A stretch of 64,000 nt of DNA, taken from contig NC_092570.1 in the NCBI RefSeq assembly GCF_037975245.1, positions 2,313,501-2,377,500 of the forward strand, written 5' to 3'. The translations under genes and the position numbers were made by a program. This DNA comes from Apostichopus japonicus. Lineage: Eukaryota; Echinodermata; Holothuroidea; Aspidochirotida; Stichopodidae. The notes beneath the pieces were generated by a model. It was not told the DNA's origin. It saw only the letters and a program-made list of their open reading frames with translations, and ran no database searches. Positions 50,301 to 60,500 of this stretch are shown in pieces (position 1 is the stretch's first letter; every line of letters begins with the position of its first letter).

Positions 50301-53300
50301 CTGGTATAAACCCACCTCCTTAATCTGGGTTTTGGTTCGGGTTATTTAATAATAACTGGCATAAACCTACCTCCTTCATCTGGGTTTTGGTGCTAGTTAC
50401 TTAATATTAACTGACATAAACCCACCTCCTTTGTGTGGGTTTTGTCTCTAGTAATTTAATATTAACTAACATAAACCCACCTCCTTCGTGTGGGCATTGT
50501 CTCTATTAATTTCATCTCAAATGACATAAACCCACCTCCTTTGTGTGGGTTTTGTCTCTAGTATTGTGATATTGATATGTAAACACCCACCTCCAGTGTC
50601 AGGGTCTTGTACCAGTATTTTAATATTCAGTAGTCTCCATGGTATCGCAGGGTTATCTTCCATTAATGTCAAAGTGGCCTATGATGAGATAAGAGGAAAC
50701 AAAAATATAAAGGGGAAGGTTGTAATTCCCCTTACCTCTAACCATCCAAAGATTTGGCAGGATACAGTTAAATTGCTAAACACAGTATTGATGAACTTTA
50801 TATTGCCTTAAAAGATTAATATGAAATTATTATACATAATTATGCAACATATATCTATTCCAAAAACAAAGGAAATAACAGAAACAAAGTTATGAACAAT
50901 TAGTTTACAACATACCTCAAACTCTTGTGGTATATGAAATTTCACTCTTCCTTCCTCTGAAAAAAAAAATTGGCAGGTTAAATGAGAACTATTTGGCTGC
51001 AAGATATTCAGTCAATACTTGATCAGATCAGTAAACTCTTGATTATAAAATGATGATTTTCTGTTAATAACAGTGAATTTTAGTTTTATTGTGAATCTTT
51101 AATTTTGCTCGACTTTTTGAAGGGCTAGGAAGTTATTTGGTAACTATGATTTGTGATATACACAGAAAGCCATTGTCATAGGATTCATCTTAATAAATTA
51201 ACATCTCAGATTACCTTCTCAGATAACAAATAACCTTATATGATAAAATAAAAAAATAGTAATAATGATTTTGCATTGAATACATTGGAAACTTAGTCAA
51301 ACTGCCATTTCTGTACATCAGATTAATTATAGTCAGAGTTTGAGAATTGTGATAACTGCAACAAATTTTTACTTAAATGTAAGTAATTTTTAATTTTGTG
51401 TATAAATTTGTTCCAAACTACATACCTTAACTTCATAATATGATGGAATAGGGGTTAACTGAAAATTTGATCAAGCTGTCCCAGGACAAATTTGTGAGGA
51501 TTTTATTTTCTTGTTGTCACTCGGACAACAAGATCTTACTTCTTGAATTTACAAACAGAAAATTGGTTGTCCCAAACAATGCAGCATGTCAACAAAGAAT
51601 GACCAATACGTACATTGTAAGAGAGATGCTTAGGTTTGGTGAATAGAACCAGAACACCAGCTTCGGGCCAGTAATTCTCCCCACGTGGTCGACCATGGGC
51701 TGACGACTATGTCTTGTTGTATTTCAGTATCTCCACAGTGACAGGGGGTGGTACCAATCAAACATTTTACCCATTATGTACCTGAATTGAAAACATCAAC
51801 AATCAACAACCGACCCCTAAAGCTGAATTTGGTCGTTCGACCAGAAATTTGATCGTCTCTGACAATTGGACTACTGTTAAACATTGTCCTGTTTGCCTCC
51901 TGTGTATTTTGCAACTTACTTATTGACAAGTTTGAGAGTTGGGATGGGAGTTGACTTGTGACAAGTCTATGTTGAATAATCTGATCGAGCCTCCCCAGGA
52001 CGGACGCCTTCTCCTGAGGTGTGATGGGATCCGGTGGGATGATCTTCTCCTTGATGCAAGTTGGCAACCTCTTATACTGTCCCAGAGTCAAAACATCCAC
52101 AGCATGAGGGAGACAAAAGTTTGGCAGGCTAGAAGGAAAAGTAGAATGACAATGGGAATGAAAAGGATTTTATTCCTGTCACGAGGCATCTCATATTGGT
52201 TAAAAGAGAAAAAACTTAAAAAGACTTAAAGCATCTGGTTACGTCTTGCAAAATGGCATCTCATGCCACCGAAATATTTTTCAGAAGCTTGCGGTCACGA
52301 TGACGTAAATAAAAATACCACAACAATGTTACACTTCCTTGAATCTTTGAAACAACCATATATCAACTTTTATTGAAAATGCGCAGTATGGAATATTTGT
52401 ATTTTCTCGTCTGCCACTCAAAAATTCCTTATAACCTAATTGGGAGATATTTAATAGCTGAAAGCGAAGACAAAACATCAAAGGAGAAGAGGAAAAGGAA
52501 GTTGAGGTCTAAGGGAGGGGGAAGAGAAGGCCCAGTGGGAAGAACAGAGAGGGTGAGGAGGGGAAAGGGAAGAGGAGTGGGAGGGGAAGAAAAGGGGGTG
52601 GGAGGAGAAGAAGAGAGAAAGGGATGAGAATGAGCATTAAACATACCGTGCATTGACAAGGTTCTCCCTGGACATTCTTGAGAGCATATCAGCTGTGTCC
52701 ACAAACAGATGTGACTGATGATCCAGAAATGCCGAGATATCCTAGAAATCGATCAAATAAATGTTTTGATTCGATTTGATTTTTTCTATTTTAGATTTAT
52801 TTGCACATTTATTCAAGACGAGAAAAAGAATGTAGAAAAATATGTTACATATTGGAACAAAAACAGAGTGTAGGGATGACACAGGAAGATCTGATAAGCA
52901 GACTTATTTCCACTGTGGTTCATATAAACATGAAAATACTACAGTAACAATACAACCAAATACATTATAAAACATAAAACATCTTAAAGTACACAAAATA
53001 TAGAGCTCTCATCTACTTTCAAGTTAGTAATAACGTATTTTTTAATTGCTAATTAAATGATATTTAAGATGAATAGACTATGAAACTTGAAAATACATAT
53101 GAACATTAAGCAAAGGTACACAATTCTTCTTGGCCAAGCAAACAATTGTTCTAGGAATGTGCAACATTGTCATTCTTGGTTTCATGTTGCAGAACATAAT
53201 TTAACATTTCCAACTGATCAAATGGCACTGCTAATCTGTAGAGATAATACTCTATTGTTTAATATTAATTCAGCCCTGCTGCAGAGGATTGTGCAGCTGC

Positions 53301-54975
53301 TGCAGCTTTTCTTCTTGAAGCGATGTCATATTTGACCAAGCCATGTAGCAATCATACAGCAATTATACAGAAAGTTTTGTCTTTTTTTTTTCTCCATCCA
53401 CAAACCTTTGCCAGTTTTGCCAAGTTTCATTACTTTCTGGCACAACTTTTGTGTATTTAACAAAAGTCTGATTTCAAGTTCCTTACTTCTTGAACATTCA
53501 AGTCTGGAACCACCAGACTGCAGCAAATTTATCACAGAAATGGAATTTTAGGGCAAAGGCGAAGCAATGCGTATGATGCTTCCACACATACAGACAATCT
53601 GAAGAATACTTACCGAACATTTATCAACCTTAGCAGCACTGCCAGCCCACTTCACCAGAGCCAAGAATCGGATGAACGACTGCCTAGTGGAGTGAGCAAA
53701 TTTTACAATCTCCTCTTTCCTGCCAGAGAACAAATATTATACATGTTTCCCCATTTAAAAAGATGTATGACCTTTTTATCATGATGGTCTTTTATGTTTC
53801 AAATATTGCCAATTCATTTTAAATTCATTTAAATATAAAAAAATAATAAAAAAACAGTGGTCACCATTGGGTGAATGACTTTTTCTTTTCAGATGATCCA
53901 TAGTGTGTTCCAGATATAACTTCAAAATTGATTATATTCAATATGGCAAATAAAGAGATTCACTAAGCAATTCTGAACAGGAAAGTTTACAGTAAACACT
54001 CAACATATAACAGTGTTTGATATAGTATAGAGCAAACTAAAACCCTTTGGTAAATTAAAACTGATATTAACAAGGAATGACATTTTCTATTTCTTGAAAT
54101 GATATTTATTTTTGTGTACATCTCCATTCTTGAAATAAATACCTACCTTTCAATATCCATCTTCCTTGGTAATCTGCAAAGAGAAAAACATTCAACATGA
54201 TAGATAATAGAAAGTAATATGTGTTTGCCCAAAAAGATCATACTAATTGCCTAACAGTACTGTACGTATACGACAGAAATTTGTATTGGTAAATATATAG
54301 AAATGGAGAGAAACTCTTTGCTATAGGGTTGTTTTCAGCTTGAGTGTTATCTGGCAAATTCAAGTTAAAAAAAAAAAAAAAAAGCCATAGACTGAATTTA
54401 TGCAAGATTCAAAGTTGAGCTGAAACAGCAAATAGAATAACATTGCAAAATATTTAATGATTACCATACCTTTCACAGGATGAGTTTAGGCAGAGGGTTT
54501 TATTTTAATTGTCAATAAGAGAAATATAATATGTAGCAACTGAGAAACTAATAATAGTTTATGAACTAAATTTGATAGTTCAGCCACCTCCACAGATGAA
54601 ACCGTTAAACATGAGATGAGGTCATTTAATACTAAACCTACTACTGAAATGTAACTTTTATTTACAATGGTTACTTGTTTATCATTGACTGCATCAAGCC
54701 AACTATATTAAATTAATAAACAAAGATATGGTGTTTTTCTTCAAAGTACATATAAACAAATTAAATGAGTTGAGGTTATTTCCAACAAAGACTTACAATT
54801 CGGCTAACACTGTCAATTCATGGTACGTCTTCTGAATCAGGAAATCCAGCAGCAGGGACAAAGAGATACTACCACCACCTTGCGGGGGTGGGATACCAAG
54901 TTGCACCCCTTGCTGTCCTGCCGCTGTCAGAGGGGTTGGTGCCATCGATGACTGGGGGGTCACAATTGGAGCCAT
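23905..54975 (-). CDS. Mediator complex subunit 14 (MED14), complete coding region
   Basis: MED14 is the central scaffold of Mediator, joining head, middle and tail modules to pass signals from activators to RNA polymerase II in the nucleus. I followed 37 coding exons in transcript order, with AG/GT borders and compatible phases throughout. They total 4,479 nt, an exact multiple of three (1,492 residues; human about 1,454). Landmarks shared with human MED14 include [74 protein letters not shown] and [16 protein letters not shown]-type motifs LSLLL, LPVLL and LPTLL are present. The ATG at 54975 (MAPIV) is chosen because it matches the human MAP start and nothing in frame upstream is ATG. Exon coordinates are in the four block entries. 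Confidence 0.95.
23988..24370. repeat. minisatellite of GGTCAAAGGTCA-type units
   Basis: About 12-14 degenerate units of 20-35 bp such as (A)GGTCAAAGGTCAAGAAAGG and TGGAATAAGTCAAAGGTCA. Perfect AGGTCAAAGGTCA occurs at 23988, 24084, 24161 and 24187, with several one-mismatch versions. Lies in the last proposed intron of MED14. Confidence 0.9.
25829..26252. mobile_element. hAT-like MITE, 424 bp, with 8-bp target duplication
   Basis: The left end CAGGGTTTTCCTAAC and right end GTTAGTGAACCCCTG form imperfect terminal inverted repeats of the hAT CAGGG type. The element is flanked on both sides by the identical octamer GTCTAAGA (25821-25828 and 26253-26260). Non-coding; sits in the MED14 intron about 60 bp downstream of the exon 35 donor. 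Confidence 0.88.
27182..27266. repeat. about 43-bp direct duplication
   Basis: TGTATATCGTCCCAGATGTT followed by CATTTATTAATTAA occurs twice back to back in a MED14 intron, near-identical. Confidence 0.85.
31143..35588 (-). CDS. MED14 exons 28-31 (Ser/Pro-rich disordered linker)
   Basis: Exons: 35588-35325, 34810-34708, 32968-32858, 31349-31143. Residues about 980-1208. Starts [20 protein letters not shown] then EDNPTSPM, aligned to human NEDDNPPSPI. It continues with many S-P and P-P pairs ([44 protein letters not shown]). This is the known low-complexity linker before the C-terminal domain. The many SP pairs are candidate proline-directed phosphorylation sites. Confidence 0.88.
31563..31860. 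repeat. two-copy ~161-bp tandem repeat
   Basis: TTGGCTCATCT...CAAATxTCTGTCATCTCTCC...GAATATT...GCATCAAGCTTC occurs at about 31564 and 31725. It is diverged and lies in the intron between MED14 exons 30 and 31. No exon signals. Confidence 0.7.
32036..32125. repeat. 27-bp tandem repeat, three copies
   Basis: GTTAGTTATGGAAATAGTAT followed by GATTAAT is repeated three times; the third copy has TTTTGAAAATGG. Confidence 0.8.
32560..32745. repeat. two-copy ~85-bp repeat
   Basis: GGGCTAAAGACTATAA...GCTCTCTTAGAAC and GGGCTAGAGACTATAA...GCTCTCTTAGAAT lie about 85 bp apart. Imperfect and intronic. Confidence 0.6.
35978..45769 (-). CDS. MED14 exons 13-27 (middle region)
   Basis: Exons: 45769-45664, 44769-44641, 44191-44113, 43716-43554, 42677-42443, 41854-41823, 41147-41022, 40771-40580, 40359-40311, 39981-39808, 39108-39017, 38600-38451, 38001-37921, 36754-36631, 36045-35978. 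Residues about 380-979. Includes [12 protein letters not shown], the short 32-nt exon [11 protein letters not shown], a basic patch QHKRRRSTP that may be a nuclear localisation signal, [31 protein letters not shown], and DGAYSHFNI...ISIPGLK, which matches human DGAYSLFD...PAPGLK. The middle is more diverged than the N terminus, especially exons 14-17. Confidence 0.92.
37097..37295. mobile_element. foldback MITE, CAGTTGGGACAATTT family, copy 1
   Basis: Perfect 15-bp terminal inverted repeats CAGTTGGGACAATTT and AAATTGTCCCAACTG. Internally, AGCACTCGTATTGTCAGTAC pairs with GTACTGACAATACCAGTGCT with one mismatch, so the element can fold on itself. Length 199 bp. It lies in a MED14 intron, and a second copy is at 46434. 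Confidence 0.85.
37487..37905 (+). mobile_element. MITE, CATAGGCGTAGGAG family, copy in MED14 intron 25
   Basis: Begins CATAGGCGTAGGAG and ends CTCCTACGCCTATG, a perfect 14-bp terminal inverted repeat. Just inside the right end is a GGGGCTGCAGCCCCCC tract. The word GTCGC lies near both ends but is not exactly adjacent, so no target duplication is assigned. The right end is 15 bp from the donor of MED14 exon 25. Confidence 0.82.
41156..41415. repeat. AT-rich low-complexity tract (AAAATATAAC-like)
   Basis: Degenerate repeats of AAAATA(T/C)AA words over about 260 bp in a MED14 intron. The minus-strand open frame here is a by-product of the low complexity. Confidence 0.7.
42765..43109 (+). mobile_element. 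MITE, CATAGGCGTAGGAG family, MED14 intron 16
   Basis: Left end GGCGTAGGAGCCCAGTTGG and right end CAGCCTCCTACGCCTATG, same orientation and interior as the copy at 37487, including the ATATCATATAGGCATGCAT region. The outer bases of the left repeat have decayed. The interior carries a TTTTTCTTTCAG word resembling a 3' splice site. Confidence 0.75.
44818..45080. repeat. ~48-bp minisatellite, about 5.4 copies
   Basis: Units begin TTGGTAATGGTGGGTGTG and continue TATTTxxTTAxxTCTTACTxTAGTxCTTTC. They lie in the intron before MED14 exon 14. Confidence 0.88.
46363..46701. mobile_element. foldback MITE copy 2 (46434-46634) within a ~62-bp direct repeat
   Basis: The 201-bp element begins CAGTTGGTACAATTG and ends AACTGTCCCAACTG, with the same interior as 37097-37295. 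On its left, 46363-46424, and right, 46640-46701, lie imperfect direct copies of a segment containing ACTGAATATGTATAATTA and CAAAGCTTAGGGAAA. Located in a MED14 intron, ending about 30 bp from exon 12. Confidence 0.8.
46732..54975 (-). CDS. MED14 exons 1-12 (N-terminal domain)
   Basis: Exons: 54975-54797, 54173-54147, 53719-53614, 52741-52647, 52128-51920, 50956-50916, 50678-50591, 49997-49969, 49586-49508, 48439-48396, 47695-47607, 46882-46732. They encode residues 1 to about 379. Exon 1 has a Pro/Gly/Gln leader, then [16 protein letters not shown]. Exons 3-5 carry [31 protein letters not shown] and [16 protein letters not shown]. Exon 7 carries [17 protein letters not shown], aligned to the human DDPDVPWRLLKLEILVED segment. 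Exon 8 has only 29 nt (GKSLVHPMQ). Exon 9 ends in phase 1 at the donor CTTC|GTATCC, and exon 10 completes CLHTFCQSLQ. Confidence 0.92.
48890..49125. repeat. minisatellite (GATCCTGTTGTTTGCTGTGT type)
   Basis: Units of about 44-53 bp with GATCCT and GTGTTATTGTGTATTA words repeat about five times in a MED14 intron. Plus-strand open frames here are repeat artefacts. Confidence 0.8.
49260..49500. repeat. CTGCAG-rich ~58-bp tandem repeat next to MED14 exon 9
   Basis: GCTGCAGGGGA(T/C)TATTGCAG followed by CTTTTCTCTCTGATACAGT occurs twice, with a partial third near 49265. The array ends about 10 bp from the donor of exon 9 (49508). A related single copy lies at 53270-53320. Confidence 0.75.
50196..50640 (-). 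repeat. 55-bp tandem array derived from MED14 exon 7 end and donor
   Basis: CCCACCTCC recurs at 50201, 50256, 50311, 50366 (CCTAC), 50421, 50476, 50531 and 50586: exactly 55 bp apart, eight times. On the minus strand each is GGAGGTGGGT. The 50586 copy is the true donor GGAG|GTGGGT of exon 7, and the adjoining bases also resemble the exon 7 end. The other seven are intronic. Confidence 0.9.
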
Positions 54976-55080
54976 TTTAATACCACTAAGAATCACCACT
55001 TACAGTAGCCACAAAGTGCCAAACAAAATAGTGATGGCCACAGCACCAAACAAATAATTTTTCTTAATCAACCTGCATTC
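54976..55080 (-). other. MED14 5' untranslated part of exon 1 (proposed)
   Basis: A TATTTTTCAG acceptor precedes 55080, so exon 1 may begin there after an upstream non-coding exon. The leader then contains a tiny upstream frame (ATGCAGGTTGATTAA) before the MAPIV start. No transcript evidence is available. Confidence 0.4.
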
Positions 55081-57461
55081 CTGAAAAATAAGAAAAAATA
55101 AAAGAATATATCAAAGAAAAGACGGAAAACCCAATAACTTGGTTCAATCTCAAACCCAGTCCCCTTAAAATTGACACTATGGTCATGACAATTATGTCAA
55201 TTGAGCGCCTCAGCCTTGGAAATTTTAACTCAAAATGAAAGGTTTTTGTCGTTTGCAATGACAAAACATGTTGAATATATTATTAGAATTTTTAAGAACA
55301 GAACTGGAGGAATGATACCCTGTGCAATGTTATACATAATGGATTTAGTTATTAAATCAATTTCTGTTTTTCCACATTTATAAAATATGATCTGGATTAT
55401 CCAGGTTCTACAATAATATCACAAAACTATTTCATTCTCCAAAACACACTGGGACTTTGGTGGTAATTTACAAAAAGGAAATCACAGAGATTTATCTGAG
55501 GTTTAAACTTGGTAAAAATACAGTACAGTAACACCTTGGAGGCGGATGATACCATGATTTGGCAATTCTATGATAAACAATGTTCCGTTAATGGTTCTAT
55601 CAATAACATTGACAATCTCGTGAAATGAAGAACCTTCAGTCAACAGGACCAACAGTTAGGCCCAGCATGCCATTAAGCAATCTCTTTTGTTCTGTAAAAA
55701 GAATTAATATTTGCTTTCCAATTCGTTTAGTAAAGGCGATAAAAGCTTCGAATAACTTATACTCGCTGGGACCGGCTGGTACTCCGGGAAATTCAGCGTA
55801 ACGTTAAGTTATCATACCCTACAGTACGATAAAAGCTAGGCTACATATTATTAACCAATACTCTGCAGTCTACACATAGCCGACCCTAGGCTACTACTAG
55901 TATCAGTTACCGACGTTAGGTTTTAACAATTTAACAAACAACCATATCAATTATCACACCAACATTCAATAAATATGAACAAATCCGAAGAAATACCTAT
56001 TACCAGCTTGGTACATAGATTATCCGTCTCGTTCTCTTTTAGTTTTACATTCAGGTTAGGTTTGGACCGGCAGTTCCTACAGCTGGACTCTGCTGCATGC
56101 AGTGTACGAACGTATCGGTCGTCTGTACATATAACACTTTGTCACGGAAATAATATTAAGCAGTACCAGCTCTTGAGACAACTCGGCTACTACAGTATTT
56201 CTTAGAAAATAGCTCCTGTAAACTGAAGGAGTCCTGGGTATGGGAAGGACAGGTGGTCCTCGAAGGCGTGTTCGGAGCCACTTCTAACACGAACTGTCAA
56301 TTAAGCCCACTTCTGAATACAAATTACATGGATAAGGGGGAGAATGATCGGTCATACAATCGGCAGTGCCTGAGGTCCCAGCTAGATACATAGGTACCCA
56401 CTAGCCTCCTAATCAAATATTTAGCGGGCCTATGTTTGTGTATTATTGCTGCCATGTTGTACGTGGATCATGTCCGTGCCAAGATTCAGAATTATATATT
56501 GAATTGAACTATATCTTTACTGGCTTTGTGACGTTTGGACAGGTGTTGAGGACTCCTTCACCACCCTGCCAATGATTTATTCTTGGCTGTGCCACTTGTG
56601 GAAGGGGTGCAACATCGTTTTCCCCCGAGGCCCAGATCACCGTCAGTTTGCCTTAGCCCACAGTATTTGAATCAGATCCAAGATTTGAAAAAGGAGGGGC
56701 TGATATGACCGTCGATCCCTGTGGTCGTTGAAGCTGGATCCCATGCAGTGGGTCAGCTGGGCTCCTCTCCCATTAAATTATTGAAATTTTAGAAAATTTC
56801 AGGTTGTGGAAATAAATCCTCTTAATTTATTGTGTGGGGTTGAGAAGGGTCATCATGTAGGCCTATACACCCTTTCCCACACATACACACAAACACATAC
56901 CCCTCTGGAACCGTCCCCGATATTGGAACAAAACCTGTAATGCAAGTATACTAAATATGATATTGTTCTAGGGCCTAGAATCTAGGCCCACGGGAACTAC
57001 CCCCTGACATCGGCTGTATACGCCGGTCATACCATCCTTCAAATGTAACTATTTTCTCACATAAAATATTCTCTTTTCTTGGCATTTCGAACTGGGGACA
57101 TTATTCTATGGTATCACTGCGAACAAAAGTTTAACTATGTTTACTCCGGTGTGATCGGACGAGTTGATCATTCAACGAATTTCTTGTATATCAGTGTGTA
57201 AATGGCGAGATGTCTTAATAACACCATTTACCATCACATTGGACAAATTACCTAGACCGTGACCATTATTCAAGTATGCAGTAGTCTATACACTCTAAGT
57301 ATATTCCGCCTACGCTTACGTACGTTATCATCAGCAGTGCACTGGAACTAGAAGAAAAGTGAAAACACTCTTGTTTGATCGTCAAAAGCTGCAAGAAGAA
57401 GATCTGGTATCTCTGGATTTTACTTGACCACAACAAGAAAACTTCCTACCCGTGTGTGAAG
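55081..57461. promoter_or_regulatory. divergent intergenic region, MED14 (left) and tetraspanin (right)
   Basis: About 2.4 kb separates two genes transcribed away from each other. CpG-containing stretches near 55740-56270 and 57290-57330 are the likeliest start regions. A candidate first-exon donor for MED14 is GTCG|GTAACTG near 55905. No clear TATA box. The rest shows no gene; short open frames here lack support. Confidence 0.4.
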
Positions 57462-57539
57462 ATGGCGAAAAGCATGCAAACTACGGCCGCAATGGCATTC
57501 GTGAAACTTCTTCTGACCATTTTCAATTTGATATTTTGG
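57462..57539 (+). CDS. tetraspanin, first coding exon (partial gene)
   Basis: ATG at 57462 (AAGATGGCG) opens MAKSMQTTAAMAFVKLLLTI then FNLIFW, ending TTTGG|GTAAAA in phase 0. Tetraspanins are four-pass membrane proteins that organise membrane microdomains. Their first exon typically encodes a short cytoplasmic tail with Lys before TM1 and ends at F-N-x-I-F-W, as here. The segment aligns without gaps to the TSPAN6/7 start (M-x-T, K, LL, FW), but 26 residues cannot fix the subfamily. No TM1-completing exon (A-G-x-x-x-x-x-G-I-W) was found in the remaining 6.4 kb, so the gene continues outside the window. Confidence 0.75.
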
Positions 57540-60500
57540 GTAAAATTTCTCTTCTATCTATCTATCACTCAAGCACAACGCCAGTGCAACTCACATCATA
57601 TTCAATCCATAAGCTGTGTTGGAATAGTGTTCATCTCATGCAATAAGCATATGCCCGTAGCTTTTGCCAACTTATTTTATAATACACCTGTTTTGTATGA
57701 TGTGCCTGAGATACTGAATGCTGAATTAGGCCTTGGCCTAGGTTTTAGCCCATTGTTACTATTATGCTAATTACTTGGTGGACCATAAGCTGAATTTTTA
57801 CCTTCTGTATTAAGTTTTGTGCAGATTTTGCTGTCCAGTTTTTGCATTTCATTCAATTTGCAAACTTTGGCCTAAACTTCTGTTGTTCTACGTAGTCTGG
57901 GGACATGATATTGACCAGCGTGTGATGAAATCAAGGGGTAGTGAAACTTGCACTGTATGTTTAAAGGGAAGGATGGGATTTTAAACTTGGCTTCTCAGTG
58001 TTTTTGTGGTTTTTATAATTGAAGGATGATGTTTAAAATAAATGCCCAAGTGTAGAAAACCCCACCCAAAACTAAGCATTATGTCCAAGATAAAATCCAT
58101 TGCAATAAGCTTGATGGTAACTTAGCGGCTGGGTAAATTTTGCAAAGATTTTAACTATGCGAATAACAGGCTGTACAATTATTGAAAGATCTGAGTTGCC
58201 TTCATGTTAAAATTTGCACCAAACCCACATTAGAGTTCTCCACCCACTCCCTACCCCTGTTGGACCATTTCAGCCAATGACTCTGTTCTAAAGATTCTCT
58301 TTTAGCTGCACTAGTTGAGCTAAATATTGTATTTTCATGGCAATGCAACTGTCTGTCTGTCTGTCTGTCAACAATGGCAGCTGAGGTGGGAGGGACGGTA
58401 GTGGGGGGGGGGGGGGAAGAGCAAAGTAAACAAGCCTAGAATTTTATGTTCTGTTTGTTTGTTGGGTCAGTATCATTATTTAAGAAGGCTTTCATTTGAA
58501 TGCTTCGGGTGGTTTTAGATACATAGGATAGGCCTCTAAGTTTAAGTAATATGTGTAAGTAGACCATGTAACTTTCTGGTAACAAGGTAAGTTAAATTTG
58601 GCTTGTTAAGTTTGTGTTGTAAAGTCCCTCCATTACTGATTTATTGAAGTGCGATAATTTTGCAAATGTAACTCAGCAAAATGCTTTTAAACATTTCTAC
58701 AATCACATTAACATTTTCACAGGTACAGGGTTAGTTCAGTGGATCCCCCCCCCCCTTTTACCTAGAGAGAGCTGCCTAAGCTGTTGCAATAACAACAAAA
58801 CAGTGCATGTGATTGTGTTTTATAAGCAGGTTTAGATATCAGTAATAAATTTTTAGAGATGTGCAACCCTGCAGTACTTACAGATATCAGTATATATATT
58901 AGCAAATGTTCATAGTCTGCGGACTGTACACACAGAGTAACATTAGGCTATATACAGTATATACAGCATACATTTTGGATTTAAGCACCATGTAAAATAA
59001 ATCAGCCAAATGAAAGTTAGCAACCGAGTGACCAAAAGCAACTTTTTGGATTTATTTTTTTGTTTGATTTACATGCCAATCAGTGAACATTGTGTTCTGA
59101 GGTCAACCACCTATCACGGCCATGCCTCTGGACATCGATATTAGCCAATTGACAGTACCCTTTCTCCTCCTTGTTGTAGCATTCAATAGAAAAATTATCA
59201 AGTAGGGAACACTCACAAAAACTTTGAATTGTTTGGATTTATCAAGGACAAAGTATGGATTTCAAAAGTGGCCAACCTTTTACTGTATGTCATCATGTCA
59301 TGTGACATGTTTCTTTATATTTATCAGTGCTATCATATTTAGGGCCCCCGCTTTCTCTTCTTGTGTTAAAGTCATCGTACTGTACCTCTACTTGTACTTA
59401 ACAGATCATTAATCATCGAAAGTACATTTAATGTTAGGACCGTACATCTGCATTTTGCAATCTGACAGTTATTTGCAAATCAGTACGACAAGTTTACTCT
59501 ATGCACTGTTGCTGGTACTCCACATTGCAGTCGTCCACATTCGTCGGTGAATAATAATTATATTATCGCAGACGGTACTTAAGAATAAGTAGTTTGCACA
59601 CAATGAATGTAATAGCTAAACCAATAACAAAGAAGCATCACTTGTACACAGATAACCATTTATTTGTATTTTATACTTTAACATTATAGGTTGCAATACT
59701 GCTACAAAATACCATAAGGTGAGGGCTCCTCTGGAAAGCAGTGCTTCTGCACTGAGCAGGACTACCCTCATTAAAGATGACAATAATAAAAAAAATGTTG
59801 GTCATAATTTCAGCATACAGTAAAACCTCGTTTATAAATCCGAACCGGTTGAGACTGTGGTACATACGGTTTCAACCAAAACTGCACATAGTACACATAT
59901 TGTACATCATGTGTACAGTGTAAGGATCATAGAAACATCGACTTAGATACAAGTGTGTCAGTACCATAGAATGTTGTATACTCGAACACACACACTCATA
60001 CACACACATACATACACTGTGATCTACCTTCGATGCCTACCCGCTATGTATCAGACTCAAAGTCAAATTGTGAAGAATAATGCCATCTGGATGATGACAC
60101 ATTAATAAGGTGAGGAAACTCTTCTGCACTGCACATGTTTGGGCTGGATGCTGGTGCGGATGATGCCTGCGTTTTAAGATAATGAACAAGACGAAAGAAT
60201 GTGCCTCGAAGGTATCGACTGTCTAGTTTAAATCTGAGTTAAGCTTAGTCTGTAGTTCTGAGGTGTTGTTTATATCTCCTGGAACTGTTAGCGTGTTTTG
60301 CCGATATTGTTCTGATCAAGAACGTTATTAACCCCCCTAAGATGTCACAAATGGAACCAGAAATACCCTTTATAAGCAACAGATTTGTGAAAATATTTGA
60401 ATATCAGCAGTTCTAATGAAGAGAGGTTGAGTTTTCATATTTGGTTTGTTCTTTTCTGACAAAAATAATTTTTTGTATATGAAAATGGATAACATGTTGC

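Noticed and set aside
59817-59870. possible pogo/Tc1-type transposon end (CAGTAAAACCTCGTTTATAA)
   Set aside because: No matching inverted end or TA duplication could be located, so only a resemblance is noted.
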